From Dicyema japonicum (lineage: Eukaryota > Dicyemida > Rhombozoa > Dicyemidae): 64,000 bases of DNA. Both the position numbers and the translations under genes were made by a program. The notes under the pieces are model-generated. The model ran no database searches and had not been told where the DNA came from. It saw nothing but the letters and a program-made list of their open reading frames with translations. This document shows positions 58,587 through 64,000 of the stretch, in pieces; position 1 is the first letter of the stretch; each line of letters begins with the position of its first letter. The stretch spans positions 681,273 through 745,272 of the forward strand of contig RDEW01000020.1 in NCBI GenBank assembly GCA_011109175.1, read 5' to 3'.

Positions 58587-59030
58587 ATGCAAGGAAAATC
58601 CAAAAAACTATCTTTCAGTGATTTATGTAGTATAATCCTTATTTAAGTTACCGAAAACTCTAGAATCTCCAATTCCCTTCTGAAAAAAGTCCAGACTGTT
58701 CAGAAAAATAAAAAGAATCGCCACCTTAACAGTAGGTCTCTCACTTACTTGCAGAAGAGTCCTTTTGGAAGAATCGCTACATTGAAGAGAAGATAAACAC
58801 AATATTTTTAGAAACCAAGAGGGACAACCTGACGGACACGTACAAGGAATACTGCAAGAACTTGAAGGATCAGGTGGAACGGAAAGATGGAATAAATGAA
58901 GTATTTGTTACTCTTTTTTAAGAAAATTCAAAAATTGAATTCAGAAGTGAGTGAATTGCTGAAAGTTATTTCGAAGGTGGAATTTGAAATTAATAGAATT
59001 AATTTTCTTTCTCATATTATCTTAAACTAA
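58587..59030 (+). CDS. Small basic coiled-coil protein, 125 aa, three tiny introns
   Basis: Not recognised. The model is ATG at 58587, introns 58627-58647 (21 nt), 58732-58754 (23 nt) and 58901-58922 (22 nt), stop TAA at 59028. Exons total 378 nt, divisible by three, with all introns GT-AG and of the window's usual size. The protein begins MQGKSKKLSFSDLFTENSRI, then SLLKKVQTVQKNKKNRHLNK, YIEEKINTIFLETKRDNLTD and heptad-like IQKLNSEVSELLKVISKVEF. It is Lys/Asn/Glu-rich with no signal or membrane segment. The longest uninterrupted frame is too short for simple ORF detection. A structural or complex-forming role is plausible but unproved. Confidence 0.65.
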
Positions 59031-59319
59031 ATTTAATTTGTTATATGGACTCGGTCACTTTGTGGACCACAAGATCTCTTGTCCAAACTCATATCATCTG
59101 AATGATCGTAGTGTCCAATTTTGTTTAATACTTTTTTGTTATCTACCAGTCTTTTCATTTAAAGAACCATTTCAGATGGCATGGATAAACTACGAGAACG
59201 CACTCTCGTCAGGAACAAGAGAAAAATGTGGTAGCAATTGGAGCGTTAAATTTCTTATTTCAATCGACAGGCCGAATAATCCAGCACCAACAACCACAAC
59301 TAATTAATCCAAGGAAGGA

Positions 59320-59625
59320 ACGTTTGTTTGTAACGAACAAATCCATCCTCCAATAGTTCATTACAGGCTTCCGAGATAGGTGAAAAAGTATGCCCTCTTC
59401 CATTTTGATTGCACGTCCTACCGTCGTGAACATCACTTGATTAATAGACGGAAAAGTTTTAATAATGGTAACTTTTATCAGTGGAGACCGTCAGGAAAAA
59501 GATAGGAAGATCCTTTTCAATAACTGCGGACGCGCCTAAAGGACTCGCTGCCTCACTGAAAAGATCTGTTTGACGAGAATTAGCTTTAGCTAAAGAGTCC
59601 ATATTTCAGATTCGAACCCACGTTT
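59320..59625 (-). repeat. Repeat D copy (tRNA-like head)
   Basis: The minus strand begins near a clear B box GGTTCGAATCT (59603-59613), then GCTAATTCTCGTCAAACAGA, GAGTCCTTTAGGCGCG, and continues through GTTACCATTATTAAAAC and GTGCAATCAAAATGGAAGAG to a GC-poor end. Same order as 52330-52625; the head also matches 63840-64000. Confidence 0.55.
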
Positions 59626-59639
59626 GTAAACGACCCTAA

Positions 59640-59840
59640 CAGAATTAAATTCTTTCTATTCGAAGAGGGGAAGCCATTGGTATGGGACGCCGACTCCGTT
59701 GGGAGTTCAGTAAACACATCATAGGTCGCAAAAAAAACTGAGAAGACCAATCGGAATAAGTGAGGAGAGATCACGGACCGGTCCACGTTCTGGACTATTG
59801 TTGTTGAGACTACTAGAGGCATAAGCGAGAAATAACTGTC
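59640..59840 (+). mobile_element. RLE-LINE C-terminal fragment, copy of 15300-15520
   Basis: Reads IKFFLFEEGKPLVWDADSVG, then TIVVETTRGISEK. Two stops. See 15180-15640. Confidence 0.45.
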
Positions 59841-59842
59841 TT

Positions 59843-60056
59843 CCCCAAAAAACTGAAAGGTGCAATCAAAAATTTGAAAAAATCTAATTATCGACAGAAA
59901 GTTTTCAATAAATTTTGGTATGATCAGAAAAATGATAACCAATGTTTTCCCCAAAAAACTGAAAGGTACAATCAAAAATTTGAAAAAATCTAATTATCGA
60001 CAAAAAGTTTTCAATAAATTTTGGTATGATCAGAAAAATGATAACCAATGTTCTAT
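59843..60056. repeat. Tandem duplication, 106-bp period
   Basis: CCCCAAAAAACTGAAAGGTG (59843) and CCCCAAAAAACTGAAAGGTA (59949) start two near-identical units ending ATGATAACCAATGTT. Confidence 0.9.
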
Positions 60057-60382
60057 AATACATTGGCAATTTCTAGAAATAATTGTAGTACCATGATGAT
60101 TTCTGTCAAATACAATGAACGTTAACTTCCTGAAAGTTTATCCCGTTTTATGACGAGTTTGCTTACCTTTAAAAAATTCATAGCGAATCTGTAAGAGGGT
60201 CAATATAGTTCCTTTCACCGAATGGTTTCGGTTGATAAACACTTTAGAATCTGCTGAATTATAGCAACAGATAATTGAAATTAATTTTTATGCTCGTAAA
60301 AATATGTTGACATAATTTAATCTGATTTATACTTAGCATATCTGCATTGTAAAGAATTTTCAGTTTTGTTGTACTTGATTCA

Positions 60383-60890
60383 AAATAGATTTAAAGTTTC
60401 TACAAAAATCTAAGGATTTTGTTATTAATGAACATTGAAAATATTATAGGTGAAAAGCTATTTTTAAGTGATTAGTACATATTAGCAGAAAATTAAGAAT
60501 AATCCGGTTTATTAAGTGGCCACTAATTAAATCGAATTGTATAAGGAAATACTTTATCATGTTACAGATATTTAATTAAACTTATCCTATATCATNAATA
60601 GATTTAAAGTTTCTACAAAAAATCTAAGGATTTTGTTATTAATGAACATTGAAAATATTATAGGTGAAAAGCTATTTTTAAGTGATTAGTACATTTTTTT
60701 ATTAACAAAATTTTTCTTTTAACTATTAAACAAATGTCAGTTGAGGAAGCCTGCTGCGTGGATTGCGAACGAGTTCCCTCAAGTAGTACATATTAGCAGA
60801 GAATTAAGAATAATCTGGTTTATTAAGTGGCCACTAATTAAATCGAATTGTATAAGGAAATACTTTATCATGTTACGGATATTTAATTAA
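60383..60890. repeat. Direct repeat across single-N gap at 60596; alleles with and without a LINE insertion
   Basis: 60383-60595 and 60597-60890 start AATAGATTTAAAGTTTCTAC and share about 200 bp. Only the second contains the 89-bp insertion at 60695-60783. Small differences elsewhere (AAAATTAAG/GAGAATTAAG; CCGGTT/CTGGTT) look allelic. Confidence 0.85.
60695..60783 (-). mobile_element. 89-bp RLE-LINE 3' end, with 8-bp target duplication
   Basis: TAGTACAT lies at 60687-60694 and 60784-60791. On the minus strand the insert reads GAGGGAACTCGTTCGCAATC ... GCTTCCTCAACTGACATTTG and ends in an A-rich tail, matching 26340-26410 and 19880-19800. The empty site is present at 60467-60485 (GATTAGTACATATTAGC). 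Confidence 0.85.
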
Positions 60891-61193
60891 ACTTATATAT
60901 TGTATTTTATTCAAATATCATAATTCTACATTATTTGATATACTCAAATTTCTTTCCGATATTACATATTCAACTATTATTTGTTACAAAGTCATAGGAA
61001 TTAATCACATTTGATAGGATATCACTTTTGATCTACTAAAAGCCAAAAACTATCAACTAATTTTTTTAAAATTTATGGAAATATGTCTGCTTAAATAATA
61101 AAATTTTAGTGACGTAGATTCGATACATATTATGTTGCAAATAAAGTTATTTTTAATATATAAGCAGTGTACGTTTGAACGGACAGATAGCAG
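60891..61193. other. Upstream region of the protocadherin-like gene
   Basis: AT-rich, no gene. ATATATAAG at about 61157-61165 lies roughly 30 nt before the ATG at 61194 and could be a TATA box, leaving a very short leader. Confidence 0.3.
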
Positions 61194-63345
61194 ATGGTTT
61201 TTTATTGATAATTATATAGAATGTACTGATTTGTATAATATGGATGACTCTAACATTTTCTAATTCAGTACATTACACAATTGAAGAGGAATTACCAATT
61301 GGACATGTAATTGGTAATTTCTGTAGGGATTTAATGATTAATTGTTCTGACTATTATGTCTCTCTAGAATGTTATTATTTCTCACTAGACGAGTCTGGCG
61401 ATATACGAGTAAGGGTGAATGACATGTTTAGATTAAAGAAAGGATTGATTACGATACTGTATTCATGAAATTTCAAAACTATGAATTCTTGGATAAAATA
61501 TATCTTTCAGGCGAATCGGGAAATTTAATTGTAGACCTGATAGTAAAAGTATGATTTGATTATAAAAATAATTAGGTATTGGATATAAATGATAATAAAC
61601 CTAAATTTGATAGTCAAATAATATATTTTAATGTCACTGAATTAAAAATTGGGACAAATTTAACATTCCCGAAAGCCACAGATGCAGACAGAAATGATAT
61701 AATTAGATATGCATTGCTTGGAAACCAGGATTTTGAATTAATTGAAGATTCCACAAACTTAACTTTAAAATGTCTTAAAAATTTCAATGCCAGTACTATG
61801 ACGTCACTCAGAATTATTGCCGTCGACAATTATACATTGGAACATTTAGAATATATTGATATTAAAATCAACCATCAAACTCCTAAATACAACATAACTG
61901 CTTCTGAAGATGATATATTATTATCATGGAAGGAGGAATCCAACGTTTTTGTTGTTAATAAAACCACTTCATTGCTGGGTACTTTAATTGCTACAGCCAA
62001 TGATACAATTTCATGTATTGCAAACTCACGTGCAATTAGTTTGAGTTTATCAGTAAAGAATGAATACAATGTGTATGTGAATGACTATAATAGTGTGATT
62101 CCTGTCACAACTATTAATATTACATGTATTAAATTAACTGATGATGGCTGTCCTTATTCATGGGATAGAGGACAAGATGTTTACACAACAAACTTGACAG
62201 TATTATTAATATTATTGTTAGATTATTTCTGAAAATATTTCTAATAATGCCATGTATTTGAAGATATATGAAAATATGCCTATACAAACTGCAGTTGATA
62301 TTGGAATTAGCGAAAATTGGGATATTAAAGGCTCAACTAATTTTTCTGGTTCGAAGTTTTCTCCGTATTTATTATCAAACCGAGTTTTTGATTATGAAAA
62401 AGAGAAAAATATAAATATAACACTAGAACTCTTAAATAATACATATTTGAGAAATACAATTAATATACTTGATGGAAATGATAATTCCCCTTATTTATAA
62501 ATTCAACCTGTGGATATTATATAATGATAAACTCTCCATCAAATCAATCACTGTTCAATATGAAAGCAGAAGACAATGACTCAGAGGAAAACTCCCAAGT
62601 CAAATATAGAATACATGCAATCAATGATTTGAGTATTATTGACTGTCCTTCAAAGAATAACACACAATTTATTCAAAATAGATTCAAATACAGGAATAGT
62701 TTATACAAATAAGAGAATAACCAAAGAAACAATATATAATGTTATCATTGAGGCTTATGACTCGGGACCACAACGACTATTCACTCAAACAAATTGCTTT
62801 ATTAAAGTCACTAATCTCACATATCATTTCAAATATAACTATTATGGATCGTTCCTAACACAAAATATTACTCTTTGCACATCAATTAAAGATTGGAAAT
62901 GTTCACGAATACTGCCAAATTTGTCTCAGAAGAAATCACCGACATGAAATATTCAATTTCCAATGAATCCTTAAAATACTTTAAAATTGATCCACAAACC
63001 GGGTCACTCACAATAATCAAAGTACCAATAAACTACACACTTAATATTGAGTTCTCGTCACAAAAATACTCGACTTTAAAATATTATTTTGTCATCCAAT
63101 TTGTAAACGAAAATTCTAACAAAATACCAAAATTAAATGAACGATCAAATATGTCCATGATTATCACGTGGGCAATATTTTTCTTTTTAAATTTTATAGT
63201 TTCAATAGCCTATGGAATATTTATAGTTGTTAAAAGACGAAATTCAGAACTGAACGAGGCACATACGTATTCTGGAATAACGTACAAAATTGAACCTATA
63301 ATTCTCACTGGAGAACACAGAGAATCTAACGAGAATGGTCAATAA
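61194..63345 (+). CDS. Protocadherin-like adhesion protein, three frame breaks
   Basis: Type I membrane protein for calcium-dependent adhesion. The proposed first exon is only ATG (61194-61196); after intron 61197-61219 it reads NVLICIIWMTLTFSNS, a signal peptide, then VHYTIEEELPIGHVIGNF like a protocadherin first EC repeat. Further introns: 61409-61431, 61549-61575 and 62200-62221. Calcium-binding motifs: GDIRIKERIDYD, VLDINDNKPKF (residues 104-114) and LDGNDNSPY. Near the C-terminus ITWAIFFFLNFIVSIAYGIF is the membrane span, followed by about 38 cytoplasmic residues. Frame breaks near 62495, 62665 and 62900 (net shift compatible with 685 aa) are either sequence errors in A/T runs or early decay. 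No catenin-binding tail is recognisable. Confidence 0.8.
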
Positions 63346-63829
63346 TTTAGTTAGTGACCCTTTAATTTTTCCTAATTGATTATTTAATTTAATCGTAAGA
63401 GAATTATTTATAAATTCCTTAAAGACCAGTCAGAAAAATCCTGTGGAGTCACTTTTAGTCTTTTTCTCGATGTATTCCGAGTTAGCCATGTTTAATATTG
63501 AAGTTGAACTAAACTATTTTGAGACTTGTATGGTTCACTTTACATGCCGATAATACTTTAGCGACTTTAAGAATCACTAATATTGTCATATAAACTGGTT
63601 AACCAACCTAAGAAAAGTCGGACTAGATCGGCTACAAATAGACAAGCGAAAAAATAATTGTTGAGTCACACTAAAGAGTGCAAACAGTTAGTTTGTGCTC
63701 TAATTAAAATGGGAATTAAATGAGAGTTCAAATCATATTGATGATATGAAAATTAATGGCGTGAATATCGATAATGCTATTTTAAAAAGTCTCAGTATTT
63801 GACGCTGTTTAACGTTCGAAATTTTCACT
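63346..63829. other. Downstream of the protocadherin-like gene
   Basis: No gene recognised. Confidence 0.3.
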
Positions 63830-64000
63830 GGTTTCATTAACGTCTGATGACATCGGATCTAAAGGTCGTGGGTTCAAATCCGAAAAATGGAGTTTTCAGC
63901 GAAGGTCAATTCTTGTCAAACAGATCCCACCCGTAAGGCGACGAGTCCTTCTGGCACGACACAGTTGTTAAAAGGGATCTTCCTACCTTTCTCCCTGACC
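63830..64000 (+). repeat. Repeat D copy, runs off the window
   Basis: Reads GGTCGTGGGTTCAAATCCGA (B box), AGCGAAGGTCAATTCTTGTC, AAACAGATCCCACC, GGCGACGAGTCCTTCTGG, CACGACACAGTTGTTA: collinear with the minus-strand copies at 52330 and 59320. Confidence 0.6.

Noticed and set aside
63833-63890. A functional tRNA gene near the right end
   Set aside because: A B box (GGTTCAAATCC) is present but the anticodon arm has a five-base loop at best and the acceptor stem does not pair; it is the head of repeat D.
1-64000. CRISPR arrays, bacterial operons, phage or organellar sequence
   Set aside because: No regularly spaced repeats, no Shine-Dalgarno-led gene clusters, and all recognisable genes are spliced nuclear animal genes.

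Overview
The window is AT-rich animal nuclear DNA with extremely small introns. I reconstructed 56 introns in eight genes by eye: most are 21-25 nt, the extremes are 19 and 49 nt, and nearly all are GT-AG. Class II myosin, a Rab27-type GTPase, a protocadherin-like protein and a ciliary CFAP20 point to a metazoan using the standard code (TAA/TGA stops, no recoding needed). Introns this short in an animal fit a dicyemid mesozoan best (for example Dicyema); an orthonectid is less likely. This assignment is inference.

Gene layout: myosin II heavy chain (1-5188, minus, 3' end off the window); a two-RRM protein (9749-10561, minus); an acidic ORF (13645-14007, plus); a coiled-coil gene (17377-19023, plus) broken by a 298-bp SINE; tRNA-Leu(CAG) (37273-37354, minus); Rab27-like (37408-38114, minus); CFAP20 (42913-43540, plus); importin beta (47384-50108, plus); a 125-aa hidden gene (58587-59030, plus); a protocadherin-like gene (61194-63345, plus) with three frame breaks. 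The genes are unrelated housekeeping or cell-biology genes. I see no operon logic.

Most of the rest is retrotransposon debris. Three LINE groups are visible: (1) one with an RT thumb, a zinc knuckle and a C-terminal restriction-like-endonuclease-type block (GKRPDG...VWDxT; called RLE-LINE here); (2) one with an N-terminal APE/EEP endonuclease (CLQETK, GDLNAKIG) and a recurring C-terminus (DDLDxLRxLA; called APE-LINE); (3) Jockey/CR1-like copies with a CCHC gag, HESKL-type EEP and YADD RT. Almost all copies are truncated or frameshifted. Two short repeat families behave as SINEs that borrow LINE 3' tails, and a 1.2-kb non-coding repeat occurs three times.

The assembly has seven single-N joins. 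Six have near-identical sequence on both sides and look like unmerged alleles. One pair differs by an 89-bp RLE-LINE insertion with an 8-bp target-site duplication, so that family has been active recently. Further tandem duplications without an N may share this origin.
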